This document shows positions 1 through 9,011 of a stretch of 49,228 bases of DNA, piece after piece. Origin of the DNA: Verrucomicrobiota bacterium. GTDB taxonomy: Bacteria > Verrucomicrobiota > Kiritimatiellia > CAJWTS01. Numbering within the stretch: position 1 is the stretch's first letter; the number at the start of each line of letters is the position of its first letter. Under the pieces are notes generated by a model. That model did no database searches, was not told where the DNA came from, and saw nothing but the letters and a program-made list of their open reading frames with translations. The stretch covers positions 1 through 49,228 of the forward strand of contig JAQBYD010000026.1 of NCBI GenBank assembly GCA_027623315.1, written 5' to 3'. Made by a program: the position numbers and the translations under genes.

Positions 1-85
1 CAAAGCCCTGTTTCGATCAAGCCTGACGGGCTCTTCGCGCTCTCGCTACGAAAAAGTGTGAGATGTCCGGGCTAAGTCGTTGCGC

Positions 86-805
86 CTACCAGACCCCGAG
101 ATCCAGAAGCTGTTTCTCCGCTGCATCCGCCCAACCCCGGTTCGCCGCGGGGCTGGCCGGGCTGGGATGGAGGATCTGCCCGATCCGCACGGCCCCGAGT
201 CCCTCGATCGACTCGCATCGCGTGCGTGCGAAGGCCCCCACGCCGATTAACCATTCCGGCTCGAGCACGCGAACAATCTTCTCGAGGTGGGTGTTGCAAA
301 TGTCGAGCAATGGTTCTTGCTCATGCTGGGGAAGCTTATCCGGTGTGCGGTTGCGCCCGGAGTCCTCCATGAAGACCAGCGGGCAATAGTTGACGACAAA
401 ATGATCGGCGAAAAAGTGGTCCGCCGTACCGAAACGATCCGAGAAATAACCCCACAAGCGTCGACCGCTGACCTCCGACCGCTTGCAGGCGAAACCCTCG
501 ATCGGCCGTTTGGGGTGCTCTAGAGGCGGCTTCTTGACGGCAGCGTCGATCCCGAGCCAGTCACGGGCGAGGGCGACCTCTCCGAACGGGACTCCCGTTT
601 GTGCCATGCCCCACGGTCCAGGGTTCATGCCCATGAAGATCACACGCTTGTGTCCCGAACCCCACTTGCGAAGGTACTGCTCATGGGACTTCCACGCGTA
701 ATCCAGCGGGTTGTAGACATGGGTGACCGGTAGAGCAAAGGTCAAGCGATCACATTGACCGCGTAGCGCTTTCGCCGCGCGGATGAGCGAGTCCGAAGTG
801 GTCAT
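86..805 (-). CDS. smug1: SMUG1-type uracil-DNA glycosylase
   Basis: A 239-residue protein that should excise uracil (and oxidised uracils) from DNA as the first step of base-excision repair. Motif 1, GMNPGPWGMAQTGVPFG near residues 59-75, is close to the SMUG1 signature that positions the attacking water (Asn) and stacks on the base. Motif 2 near the C-terminus reads HPSPASPAANRGW and holds the catalytic His and the DNA-intercalating loop. Length matches the family (about 240-270). ATG at 805 is preceded by AGAGGAG about ten bases upstream. It stands alone; the next gene on the strand is a relic. Family 1 UNG and family 4 UDG have different motifs, so the SMUG1 call is firm. Confidence 0.93.
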   Translation of the reverse strand: MTTSDSLIRAAKALRGQCDRLTFALPVTHVYNPLDYAWKSHEQYLRKWGSGHKRVIFMGMNPGPWGMAQTGVPFGEVALARDWLGIDAAVKKPPLEHPKRPIEGFACKRSEVSGRRLWGYFSDRFGTADHFFADHFVVNYCPLVFMEDSGRNRTPDKLPQHEQEPLLDICNTHLEKIVRVLEPEWLIGVGAFARTRCESIEGLGAVRIGQILHPSPASPAANRGWADAAEKQLLDLGVW

Positions 806-847
806 CGAATCATTGCTCCTCTGGGAGCGCAGCGCATTCGTGTGGAA

Positions 848-1198
848 CTAGATAAGAATTCGCGGTCGGCGCGCACGCAACGAAACGGCCCGCTCGACTC
901 GATCGCGCCAATGATTTGCAGCCAGGCAGAAACGATCTTGCACACGGAGGGCTCTTGTCTCCGTCTTGAATCGGTCGCGTACGACAATGTGTGCGGCGTC
1001 CAACGTGCCCGTGGAAACATTGGATTGAAACGAGCCCAACGCATCGCGCGGGTCGACGCGAACAGTGGCTTCGGCCCCGTAGTTGGCCTTGATCAGCGCC
1101 TCTAGCGTCGATCTGGCCGCCTTGGGCACGTGCATGAAAACGACCAGGGGCTTCGATTTCTCAAGGGCGGGAGCGTCGTTCTGGTTGGACTCATGCAT
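848..1198 (-). pseudogene. Relic of a sulfotransferase-family protein
   Basis: A 116-residue open frame. Residues about 19-40 (LVVFMHVPKAARSTLEAL) resemble the PAPS-binding P-loop start of carbohydrate sulfotransferases, usually H-[IV]-P-K-[TA]-[AG]-G-[ST]-T-L; the Gly of that loop is Arg here. A second stretch, WRDRVERAVS near residue 85, resembles the LRDPVERxxS block that normally lies about 60-100 residues further on. After it the frame ends, and the domain's C-terminal half is not found in the other frames down to the glycosylase start at 805. I read it as a truncated, decaying gene. A short unrelated protein is possible. Confidence 0.4.
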
Positions 1199-1381
1199 TG
1201 TCTATTCTCTGCCGACTCGCCGGAGCCACGCACGCAGAAAGCACATAACAGAAGCCCGTTTGCTGCGCAAGGGAAGAGACGTACGCACAGATTGCTATTC
1301 CACTGCTCCGGCGGGGCGTGATCCTGCTCGCAGTCGCTTGACGGTCATGGTAACCTCGTGCTGTCCCCGAAGGTGAAGACC

Positions 1382-2017
1382 ATGGCAGGCAGGCTAGACA
1401 TCGTGAGTGTCCGTGTAGCGATCTCAATGATCGTCCTTGCGTGCACGGGATGCATGCTGAGGATATGGTCTCAACACGATCCCGCCTATGATTTCTCCGA
1501 TGTTCAATCCTTTGCGTGGTTGCGGCCCGGCGAAGTCCGCTCCCCGGATGCGCCTCTCGCCAGTGATGCCCTCGATGCCCTGGTTCGTAAGTGTATCGCC
1601 GACGAGATGACGGCGTCCGGTTACGTGGAGTCGGATCGAATGCATTCACAGGTGCTACTCGACTACCGTGCCGCGCTGGAGAAGCGCAAGGATGTTGTTC
1701 CGTTGGGCCACAATCCTGATAACAACACGGCGCGAGATATCGAGGACTACGATCGCGGAACGGAACACGGCCCACGCTCGGGTATTCGTTTTGCGGCTAA
1801 CGACGGTTGGGCATGGGCGGAGGCCGAACCGGAGTCGTACGAGCGCCATTACGAGGAGGGCACGCTGATCGTGACGATGTACGACACGCAGTCGCGTCGC
1901 CGAATTTGGAGTGGTTCGGCGCAGGCCGTGATCGATCGCAGCCTCTCGCTTGAGGGTAATCGCGAGAGAATCGAGGACGCCGTGCGCAACCTCCTCGCGC
2001 GCGTCCCTTCCCTGTAG
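1382..2017 (+). CDS. DUF4136-type lipoprotein
   Basis: About 211 residues, starting at ATG 1382 behind GAAGGTGAAG. An in-frame ATG at 1358 would add eight residues with no better ribosome site. The N-terminus has a basic stretch, a hydrophobic segment (AISMIVLACTGC) and a lipobox-like Cys, so it is probably a lipoprotein of the outer or inner membrane. The rest follows the DUF4136 pattern: DFSDVQSFAW near the start, a middle segment with AEAEPESYERHYEEGTLIVTMYD, and a C-terminal R-[RK]-IWSGSAQA block ending in a helix over the repeated arginines. No enzymatic function is known for this family. It faces the retropepsin gene tail to tail. Confidence 0.72.
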   Translation: MAGRLDIVSVRVAISMIVLACTGCMLRIWSQHDPAYDFSDVQSFAWLRPGEVRSPDAPLASDALDALVRKCIADEMTASGYVESDRMHSQVLLDYRAALEKRKDVVPLGHNPDNNTARDIEDYDRGTEHGPRSGIRFAANDGWAWAEAEPESYERHYEEGTLIVTMYDTQSRRRIWSGSAQAVIDRSLSLEGNRERIEDAVRNLLARVPSL

Positions 2018-2099
2018 TCCACGAGATGGTCTGGGCGAAAGAACGCCGGAAGGGCGCCGGACCCAGCACGGTTTTCGGCTGAAGGGCGAAACCCAATAA

Positions 2100-2159
2100 T
2101 AGAATTCCGGCGCTCCACTTTGCCCACGGCGTCAAGTATACCGTCCCGCCGGAATTCTA
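2100..2159. terminator. 13-bp inverted repeat between convergent genes
   Basis: TAGAATTCCGGCG at 2100-2112 is repeated exactly in inverse at 2147-2159, with 34 bases between. It lies between the ends of the DUF4136 and retropepsin genes; the right arm contains the retropepsin stop codon. There is no T-run, so it may be a factor-independent stem only in part, or a different structured element. Confidence 0.45.
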
Positions 2160-3293
2160 CCGGAGCTCGCGAAGCGCGACTTTGCCGCTCGCCGGATCGA
2201 TTCGCATCTCGAACTCCCTTAAGAAGGTCATCCCGAGAAGCCCGTCCAGACCTTCGCCAGGCGCGTCCGGCATGATCACGGCCCCGACGTTACTGGCGTG
2301 CGCATCTCCAACGGCGACGGACTTTAGTATGACGGGTTTCGCGGAGACACGCGTGCCGTCCGCAATCACCATCTCAACCTGGGGTCCTTCACTCTTTAGG
2401 CGCAACCGTGCCGCCATGGCGGGGCTCAAGGTCATGACGCTGGCGCCAGTGTCCAAAAGGAAGGTCCCCGTGGCCACACGGTTCAGTTTGACATCCACCA
2501 GCAGTGCGCCTCCGCTCCGCCGGTGCGGGATCTCGTGGCGCACGAACTCAGATTCGTAGCCCTCCAGTTTTCGCCCCATGTCGGCCAGGAACGCCTGCTC
2601 CTCGGGATTCAGGACGCGCAGGCGGCGGGCCTCGGCGTGCTGTTCATGGAAACGGGCGAGGCTATCGCTGAAGTCGTGCATGGATCCGAACGACCGGCGG
2701 ATTGCGTTATCGGTCTCGCTCATGTCGTTGACTGTCGCCTTGAGTTCCGCGCTGAGCAGGTTGTTCGAACTAATCATACGGTTGTACGCATCGACCTCCT
2801 CGCGAGTTTTGCGAGGCAAGTCGGTGGTATCGTGCAGGGCGCGGTTGATATCGACGAAAGCCCGCTCGGTGACGATTAGTTTATTGCGCAGAGCCTCCGC
2901 CCTATGCTTGTGCTGATCGAGCGCTACCTTGGACTTCTTTGCCATCGCGCGCATGTCTCCGAGCTGTCGAAACGACGTAGCCAACTCTTTGAAGCGGTCG
3001 GGAGCATACTTCTTATGCGAGAAGTACTGCCGACTCCAATCGTTACGAATTGTGTCACGGTCGGCATCATTGGATCTCTCGATGGTGCGGATCCGGCTGC
3101 GTGAAACGGTTGTGTTGCCGAGCCCGATGTCCAGGACAACGGCCTCTTTCGTCTCCTTAATTACGATCCCCTCAAGGGCATGGCCGTTCGTGAGATGAAT
3201 CCGATCGGCGTGCGACGCCATTGAGGTGAGCAGCACAAGGCATAGTGCCGCGAGACGGAGCGAACCGTGGGATGGAAAGGTCTGACACGTCAT
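2157..3293 (-). CDS. Secreted retropepsin-like aspartic protease with coiled-coil stalk
   Basis: 378 residues from ATG 3293. Residues 1-29 form a signal peptide (LRLAALCLVLLTSMASHADR). A short beta-rich domain follows (DRIHLTNGHALEGIVI, like SM/Hfq-type or fibronectin-binding surface domains), then a long charged helical region at about 100-250. The C-terminal domain holds FLLDTGASVMTLS, with the catalytic Asp at residue 281, and a flap-proximal GLDGLLGMTFL. One DTG per chain fits a retropepsin-like enzyme that must dimerise. The domain order (signal peptide, small beta domain, helical stalk, protease) suggests a periplasmic or membrane-tethered protease. An upstream in-frame extension to 3470 has no signal-like features and was rejected. 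Substrate unknown. Confidence 0.78.
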   Translation of the reverse strand: MTCQTFPSHGSLRLAALCLVLLTSMASHADRIHLTNGHALEGIVIKETKEAVVLDIGLGNTTVSRSRIRTIERSNDADRDTIRNDWSRQYFSHKKYAPDRFKELATSFRQLGDMRAMAKKSKVALDQHKHRAEALRNKLIVTERAFVDINRALHDTTDLPRKTREEVDAYNRMISSNNLLSAELKATVNDMSETDNAIRRSFGSMHDFSDSLARFHEQHAEARRLRVLNPEEQAFLADMGRKLEGYESEFVRHEIPHRRSGGALLVDVKLNRVATGTFLLDTGASVMTLSPAMAARLRLKSEGPQVEMVIADGTRVSAKPVILKSVAVGDAHASNVGAVIMPDAPGEGLDGLLGMTFLREFEMRIDPASGKVALRELR

Positions 3294-3441
3294 GTGCTCT
3301 TGTCGCCCAGTTCCATGCAAATATCCAGACGTTTTGTCTGGCATCCGGCGGCGGTGACGAACGATGAGGCCCCGCCACGCGGCGGTCGGTGCCGACACGG
3401 CATGATTGCGAATCTGACGTCCGAGGACTAGACTTTCGAAC

Positions 3442-3720
3442 ATGAAACGCCCGCCAGAGAACGAAGCCACGTTCGAGAACGCCCAGGGGGATGCCGGGAA
3501 GGCGCACGACGCACTACGCGAGTTGGCGAATTACACGATGCCTTTTGGCAAGTACAAGGGGCGTCGGCTGATCGATCTTCCGGAGGCCTACCTCATCTGG
3601 TTTTCAAGGCAAGGCTACCCCAAGGGCAAGCTCGGGGAGCTGATGCGGTCGGCCTACGAGATTAAGCTCAACGGGCTGGAACGTCTCCTCGATCCGCTCA
3701 GGGATTCGCCCGCTAGCTGA
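3442..3720 (+). CDS. DUF3820 family protein
   Basis: 92 residues. The central block, MPFGKYKGRRLIDLPEAYL, followed by IWFSRQGYPKGKLGELM and YEIKLNGLE, is the whole DUF3820 signature (also labelled putative quorum-sensing-regulated virulence factor in databases). The fold resembles a small nucleic-acid-associated domain, but no activity is established. The first 32 residues are a non-conserved, charged extension. It is divergent from the retropepsin gene, from which it is separated only if that gene starts at 3293, which supports the shorter retropepsin start. Confidence 0.85.
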   Translation: MKRPPENEATFENAQGDAGKAHDALRELANYTMPFGKYKGRRLIDLPEAYLIWFSRQGYPKGKLGELMRSAYEIKLNGLERLLDPLRDSPAS

Positions 3721-3821
3721 TCGGTGCCGCCATCACCCGGTTGGTCGAATCACGTCGTCTCCAACGTTAACGTCAGAGTGATCTCTGTGTCCGAGCAGTC
3801 GGTAACGCGTAAGTCGCCGCC

Positions 3822-4277
3822 GTGGGCCCGCCACCGCAACGTGGTCGTCCGGAGTCCGGGCGAAGCGGTGGCCGGCATGGCCCGCCTCCGCATCATGGCG
3901 CGCGCGCGGACCTGTCGCAGCAGGGAGATCGACTCCGTGAGCTGGGAGCGACGGATGAGCAGATAGGCAAAGTTACGGAACTTGAGTACGAGGTTGCCTT
4001 GAAGCGCGCAGATCTCCGTGCACAGGTCGAGAAGGCGGAATTGTCGTTGCGCTACGCGATGCAAGCCCCCGAGGTCGATGAAAGTGCGGTGATCACGGCC
4101 GTCGATGTACTGAACGAAGCCCGTGGTCAGATATTCAAGCAAGACACACTCTTCCGTCTGAAGGTGCGTAACATACTCGGCGACGATGTTCTCAAGGCCA
4201 TGCGCCCGCCGCAGCACCGCGAGCGGTCACGTCCGCCGACGGGACCGGAACCGGGAGCCGCGCCGGTGGCGGAGTAG
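3822..4277 (+). CDS. Spy/CpxP-like helical protein, unusual N-terminus
   Basis: 151 residues opening at GTG 3822; a stop codon at 3810 blocks further extension in this frame. From about residue 32 it is all-helical (LSQQGDRLRELGATDEQIGKV, then a long amphipathic helix and ILGDDVLKAMRPP), the pattern of periplasmic LTxxQ/CpxP/zinc-resistance-associated proteins that sense or buffer envelope stress. Those proteins carry an N-terminal signal peptide. Here the first 30 residues are instead Gly/Pro/Arg/His-rich (GPPPQRGRPESGRSGGRHG) with no hydrophobic core. Either the signal-encoding 5' end was lost or frameshifted, or the protein is cytosolic. The tail is proline-rich. Confidence 0.55.
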   Translation: MGPPPQRGRPESGRSGGRHGPPPHHGARADLSQQGDRLRELGATDEQIGKVTELEYEVALKRADLRAQVEKAELSLRYAMQAPEVDESAVITAVDVLNEARGQIFKQDTLFRLKVRNILGDDVLKAMRPPQHRERSRPPTGPEPGAAPVAE

Positions 4278-4404
4278 TGGTAGCGGGCTCCGCATGACTT
4301 GCCTGATGCGGGGCATCACCAGGGGCAGGTTACGCCTGCCGCCTTGAGATTGAACGATCGGGCGGCGTGGGTTAAGGTGCGGGCACATCGTTGGTATATC
4401 TGCC

Positions 4405-5454
4405 ATGGCCCGAACATTGAAACCCAGGTCCCGCGTCCTGTCTCCCTCCGATTGGGAAAATCTTCCTGACGAGGAACTGCTTCCGCTTCGCGTACGCGAC
4501 CTCGGCTTGAAGATCGAGGATTCGCCGCTCCAGGCCTGCGTGAACCAGCTCTACGAAGAGCTGAGCGCGAGAGGCCTCAGCTTTCGCCCGCCCTGCTTTC
4601 TGGCCGACGAATGGTTCTGTCCGGACAAGGTGCCCATCATCGGGATTCCGTTCTGCCTCTCCCATCCACGCCTCAAGCAGATTGAGCAGCGCAAGATGTA
4701 CGAGGTCGAAGGCGGAGTGGATGCGTCGTGTATGCGCCTGTTGCGCCATGAATGCGGACACGCCATCAACTATGCCTATGACCTCTACAAGCGTACGCGC
4801 TGGAGGGAGCTGTTCGGGGCATTCTCCGCGCACTATTCCACGATTTATCATTTTCAGCCCTACTCGCGTCATTACGTCATGCACCTCGAAGACAACTATG
4901 CGCAGGCTCATCCCGACGAGGATTTCGCGGAGACCTTCGCGGTATGGTTGACGCCCGGATCGGACTGGGAAAATAAGTACGCCCACTGGCCGGTTATCAG
5001 CAAGTTGCGCTACGTTGATAACCTCATGCGACGCATCGGGGAGAAGACGCCCACCAACACGCAGCGACAGACCCCGTACTCGGCGTCACGAATGACGTCG
5101 ACCCTCGAGGCCTACTACGCACGCAAGCGCAAGTACATGGGGGAGGACTTCCCGGGGTATTACGATGATAGTCTCAAAGTCGTCTTCTCGGAGGCGAGGG
5201 AATCCGCGGGCGCCACGCGGGCGGCCCGCGTTCTGCGTAAGTTCCGAAAACAGATCGTCAAGGGAGTAACCGCCTGGACACGGCACCGCAAGTACGACAT
5301 TCACCATCTCGTGCGTCGCCTGGTCCGTCGCTGTGATGCGTTGGGCCTCTATACGCGAAGCGGAGAAGCCGAGACGGTGATCGAGGTGACGGCACTGGTA
5401 TGTGCAATCGTGGATCGCGCGCTGACGCCGGAGGCGTTGAAAGGCCAGCAGTGA
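4405..5454 (+). CDS. Putative zinc-binding metallopeptidase
   Basis: 349 residues. The zinc-binding HEXXH motif is HECGH at residues 115-119, with a downstream acidic block PDEDFAETFAVWLTPG around residue 170 that would supply the third ligand. The pattern (WFCPD, IPFCLSHPRLKQIE, HECGHAINYAY, HYVMHLEDNYAQAHPDEDFAE) matches the family named putative zinc-binding metallopeptidase. No signal peptide or membrane segment is seen, so it is likely cytoplasmic. It overlaps the ATP-grasp gene by four bases (GTGA), so the two are almost certainly translated together. This suggests a peptide-ligating enzyme and a peptidase acting on related substrates. The substrate is unknown. Confidence 0.8.
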   Translation: MARTLKPRSRVLSPSDWENLPDEELLPLRVRDLGLKIEDSPLQACVNQLYEELSARGLSFRPPCFLADEWFCPDKVPIIGIPFCLSHPRLKQIEQRKMYEVEGGVDASCMRLLRHECGHAINYAYDLYKRTRWRELFGAFSAHYSTIYHFQPYSRHYVMHLEDNYAQAHPDEDFAETFAVWLTPGSDWENKYAHWPVISKLRYVDNLMRRIGEKTPTNTQRQTPYSASRMTSTLEAYYARKRKYMGEDFPGYYDDSLKVVFSEARESAGATRAARVLRKFRKQIVKGVTAWTRHRKYDIHHLVRRLVRRCDALGLYTRSGEAETVIEVTALVCAIVDRALTPEALKGQQ

Positions 5455-6464
5455 AGAAACCGCTACACGTAACCGTGCTGATGGACTGGGCCGCGATTCC
5501 GGACGAGGACCCGGATTTTCGGACGCCTCCCAAGGGCTCGACAACCGAATATGACGTCGTCGCCGCGCTTCGCAAGCTGAAGCACGATGTCTCTGTCGTC
5601 GCCGCGCACCAGGATCCGGCCCAGCTTCTATCCGACCTCGGTGATCGCAAACCGGACCTCGTCTTCAACTTGACCGAGTCGTTTAGAGACAACCGCGATT
5701 ACGACAAGAACATTACGGCGCTCCTGGAGATGACAGGAATTCCGTTCACCGGGACTGGAACCGTGGGACTGATGCTCTGCCGGGACAAGGGGCTGTCCAA
5801 GCAACTTCTCGCGCACCATCGCGTCCGGATTCCCGGCTTCCTGATTTTGCCGTCCGGAAAGCGGGTGCACGTGCCCGCACGGCTGCAATACCCCATGGTC
5901 GTGAAGCCCATGCTCGCCGACGGGTCGGAGGGAATAGCCAATTCGTCCCTCGTCGAGGACGAAGAATCCCTGCGAGAGCGAGTGCAGTTCGTGCACGATC
6001 GCTGGAGCCAACCCGCGATCGTGGAGGAGTATATCGGGGGCCGCGAGCTGTACGTGGGCATCCTCGGCAATTCACGACTACAGGTGCTGCCGCCGCGTGA
6101 ACTCTTCTTTCGGAGCGATTCGGACGACGGTCCGGTGCTGGCGACCTATCGCCTCAAGTGGGATGAGGCGTATCGAAAAAAGTGGGAGGTGACATTCGGC
6201 TTCGCGCAGCTCGAGGATGTGGTCTCAAAGCGCGTGGCGCGCATATGCCGCAAGGTCTACCACGTCCTGCAGCTGCGCGACTACGGTCGCATCGACTTGC
6301 GACTGACGCCAGATGACCGGATCGTCGTGCTCGAGGTGAATCCTAATCCGGACATCGCGAAGGATGATGAAGTCGCGCAGTCAGCCCGCAAGAATGGAAT
6401 CACGTACACGGCCCTGGTCGACCGGATCGTGCGCATGACGATGCGGCGTTCCGAAGCGGGATGA
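5451..6464 (+). CDS. ATP-grasp ligase, D-Ala-D-Ala ligase-like
   Basis: 337 residues from GTG 5451, which overlaps the previous stop as GTGA; the frame is open further upstream, but this start gives the expected beta-strand KKPLHVTVLMDW. ATP-grasp features in order: an N-terminal Rossmann-like half with DLVFNLTESF, the GIPFTGTGTVGLMLCRDKGLSK block typical of D-Ala-D-Ala ligase-like enzymes, ATP-binding strand YPMVVKPML-DGSEGI, VEEYIGGRELYVG, and metal-binding DLRLT...VLEVNPNPDI. It should join a carboxylate to an amine by an acyl-phosphate, most probably making a peptide or modified amino acid. It is coupled to the preceding metallopeptidase. Cell-wall Ddl function is possible but the overall pattern is that of the uncharacterised paralogues. 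Confidence 0.85.
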   Translation: MKKPLHVTVLMDWAAIPDEDPDFRTPPKGSTTEYDVVAALRKLKHDVSVVAAHQDPAQLLSDLGDRKPDLVFNLTESFRDNRDYDKNITALLEMTGIPFTGTGTVGLMLCRDKGLSKQLLAHHRVRIPGFLILPSGKRVHVPARLQYPMVVKPMLADGSEGIANSSLVEDEESLRERVQFVHDRWSQPAIVEEYIGGRELYVGILGNSRLQVLPPRELFFRSDSDDGPVLATYRLKWDEAYRKKWEVTFGFAQLEDVVSKRVARICRKVYHVLQLRDYGRIDLRLTPDDRIVVLEVNPNPDIAKDDEVAQSARKNGITYTALVDRIVRMTMRRSEAG

Positions 6465-6653
6465 CGCGCGTCACGTGCGCACGAAGATTATCCACAGGGC
6501 GTTTTGCCATTCCAGTCCGGAGTTCGTCGAGAGTGTTCGTGGCTGGGTTGAATGTATCTGAATTGGCCCAGCGGTGACAAGCGTGCTCTGCCGACAGGCT
6601 CGCTTCCCGTCCCCGCGCTTGCCCACGTTCGGCTGCGGTGGTATTCCCTTTGG

Positions 6654-8084
6654 ATGGACGATGCGCCGGCAGATGCAACTCTCCCCGGGGGCGGGATACG
6701 TGACCTGATGCGTATCGGTGCTCCCCTCGTCCTGGCATCCGCCGGTCACGCGTTTCGCCTGTTCATCGACCGCGTCATGCTGGCCCGCTATTCGCCGGAA
6801 GCGATTGCCGCATCGATGCCGGCCGGAATGCTCTGCTTCTCACTGATGGCGTTCTTTATCGGCACGACCGGCTATGTGAATACGTTCGTCGCTCAGTATT
6901 CCGGGGCGGGCCAGCGCCGTGAGACCGGCAGCGCCGTGTGGCAGGGGCTCTATATCGCCGCCATCGGCGGTATCGTGATGGCGATCATCTCGCTGCAGTC
7001 CGAGGCAATCTTTGCCCTGATGGGGCACGCGCCGGAGGTCCAGGCCGAGGAAGTGCCCTACTTCCGAGTGATGAGCTGCCTGGGATTCCCGACCATTGCG
7101 CTGTCGGCACTGAATGCATTCTGGAGTGGACGCGGCAGAACGCGCGTGGTGATGGCCATCGAGTTGCTCTGCGCCGGGGTGAATGTCGCACTGAACGCCA
7201 TCTTGATTTTCGGATACGCCGGGATTCCCGAGATGGGAATCGTCGGTGCGGGGATTGCAACGTCCATCGCAAGCGCCTGCGGCGCATTGCTCGGTGCATA
7301 CTTGTTTCTGCGCCCATCGAATCGATCGACCTACGGCACGTGGCCGCTGCGGACGTTTAACCCTGATCTGTTTCGACGCGTGATCCGCTTTGGCCTTCCC
7401 AACGGAGTGCAACTGGGACTCGAACTACTCGCTTTCATGGTCTTCGTCGCCGTGCTCGGTCGCCAGGGCTCAAGTGAACTCGAGGCCGCCAATATCGCAT
7501 TCAGCCTGAACGCGATGGCATTCCTCCCGATGCTTGGATTGGGCGTCGCGGTCTCCGTCATCGTCGGGCAATCGGTGGGGGCAGGGAACATACCGGTCGC
7601 ACAACGCGCCGTTCGAAGCGGCTTCATCATGGCCGTGCTCTGCGACCTGGTGATCGGAAGTGCATTTCTGCTGGCACCGGATGCGATCATTTCTGTGTTT
7701 GCACGTGCGGGCGATGCCGCGCAGGCGGCAACGCTCAAAATGGCAAAGCATTGTCTCTTCTTCGTTACGGCGTACCTGCTCTTTGACGCCGTGTACCTCG
7801 TCTATAGTCACGCCATTAAGGGCGCCGGTGATACCCGCTACGCGCTTTGTGCGGGCATCCTGGTCTCGTGGGGTACGCTCGCGCTTCCGACATGGATCGC
7901 CGTTCGCGGCGGGGCTTCGTTCTGGACGTTGTGGGCGATCCTGGTCGTGCACGTATTCATCGCGGCGGCCGTCTTCGCAACGCGCTACTTTGGCGGTAAG
8001 TGGCAGGGCATGCGCGTGATTGAGGAGTGGGGACCGGAAAGCGTGATCGCGGAGGTCGATCTGCAGGCCGATCGGGGCATCTAG
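6654..8084 (+). CDS. MATE family multidrug/cation antiporter
   Basis: 476 residues from ATG 6654; an in-frame extension to 6552 is hydrophilic and lacks support. About twelve hydrophobic segments are visible in two halves. Landmarks are GAPLVLASAGHAFRLFIDRVML in the first helix, the NAFWSGRGRTRVVM block after helix 5, and in the second half GLPNGVQLGLELLAF and GVAVSVIVGQSVGAG, the characteristic repeat of the first half. It should export organic cations or drugs in exchange for Na+ or H+. It is monocistronic here; a PIG-L gene follows after about 100 bases. Confidence 0.9.
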   Translation: MDDAPADATLPGGGIRDLMRIGAPLVLASAGHAFRLFIDRVMLARYSPEAIAASMPAGMLCFSLMAFFIGTTGYVNTFVAQYSGAGQRRETGSAVWQGLYIAAIGGIVMAIISLQSEAIFALMGHAPEVQAEEVPYFRVMSCLGFPTIALSALNAFWSGRGRTRVVMAIELLCAGVNVALNAILIFGYAGIPEMGIVGAGIATSIASACGALLGAYLFLRPSNRSTYGTWPLRTFNPDLFRRVIRFGLPNGVQLGLELLAFMVFVAVLGRQGSSELEAANIAFSLNAMAFLPMLGLGVAVSVIVGQSVGAGNIPVAQRAVRSGFIMAVLCDLVIGSAFLLAPDAIISVFARAGDAAQAATLKMAKHCLFFVTAYLLFDAVYLVYSHAIKGAGDTRYALCAGILVSWGTLALPTWIAVRGGASFWTLWAILVVHVFIAAAVFATRYFGGKWQGMRVIEEWGPESVIAEVDLQADRGI

Positions 8085-8185
8085 CGAGGCCGGGACCCCG
8101 CTTGCCGCGTATCGACGTGGAGGCTAAAGTACGCCGTATCCGTGACGGAGGAATTCGCACGGTCCATGAGAGGAGACCATCACGA

Positions 8186-8974
8186 ATGATGTCCAGCAAT
8201 AGACCTGTCGTACTCGCGGCCGTGGCGCACCCCGACGATATTGAATTCATGATGGCGGGGACGCTTCTGCTCCTGCGCGCGGTCGGTGCCGAGATTCACA
8301 TGTGGAACCTCGCCAACGGCTGCTGCGGTACGGTCCGGCATTCGGCGGAGGAGATCATCCGCCTGCGAGCCGAGGAGGCGCGGGCCGCTGCGCGCGTCGC
8401 CGGCGCCACAGCGCATCCTGCGATGTTCGACGATATCGCCATCTTCTATGATGAACCGTCTCTGGCCCGTGTGGCCGCCGTGGTGCGCGAAATCCAACCC
8501 ACGATCGTCCTGACGCATTCACCACAAGACTACATGGAAGATCACCAGAATACCTGTCGCCTGATCGTCACCGCCGCATTCTGCCGCGGCATGTCAAACT
8601 TTCCGACCGATCCGGGCCGGCCCACCTACGACGCGCCCGTCGCGCTTTATCACGCCTTGCCTCACGGTCTGCACGACGGACTGCGACAACCGATTAGGCC
8701 AGACTGCTACGTGGACATCAGCACCGTGCTCGCGACCAAGCGCGAGATGCTCGCACAGCATCGCAGCCAGAAGGAGTGGCTTGACGCCAGCCAGGGCATG
8801 GACGCCTACCTGCAGGAAATGGAATCGATGAGCCGCGAGGTCGGCAGCATGTCGGGCCGCTTCGAGTACGCCGAAGGCTGGCGACGACACGCGCATCTCG
8901 GATTCGGCCCGGAAGACCTGAACCCGCTCCAGGACCTCCTGGGCGAAACGTACCTCGCGCCGGGAGACGTGTAG
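8186..8974 (+). CDS. PIG-L/LmbE-like deacetylase
   Basis: 262 residues from ATG 8186 or the adjacent ATG 8189; AGGAG lies about ten bases upstream. The zinc motif AHPDD is at residues 14-18 and the second metal-binding block HSPQDYMEDHQNT near residue 110. This family removes acetyl groups from GlcNAc-containing lipids, thiols or antibiotics (for example BshB and MshB in thiol synthesis), so the substrate is an N-acetylated sugar derivative. The C-terminal third (MSREVGSMSGRFEYAEGWRRHAHLGF) is typical of the variant found near carbohydrate genes in PVC-type genomes. No partner gene adjoins it. Confidence 0.85.
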   Translation: MMSSNRPVVLAAVAHPDDIEFMMAGTLLLLRAVGAEIHMWNLANGCCGTVRHSAEEIIRLRAEEARAAARVAGATAHPAMFDDIAIFYDEPSLARVAAVVREIQPTIVLTHSPQDYMEDHQNTCRLIVTAAFCRGMSNFPTDPGRPTYDAPVALYHALPHGLHDGLRQPIRPDCYVDISTVLATKREMLAQHRSQKEWLDASQGMDAYLQEMESMSREVGSMSGRFEYAEGWRRHAHLGFGPEDLNPLQDLLGETYLAPGDV

Positions 8975-9011
8975 CCGGTGTCGGAGAGCGAGGGCAGCCA
9001 GCCGATTCGGG

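Noticed and set aside
6552-6653. Upstream extension of the MATE pump
   Set aside because: The added residues are hydrophilic and the transmembrane domain begins after ATG 6654.
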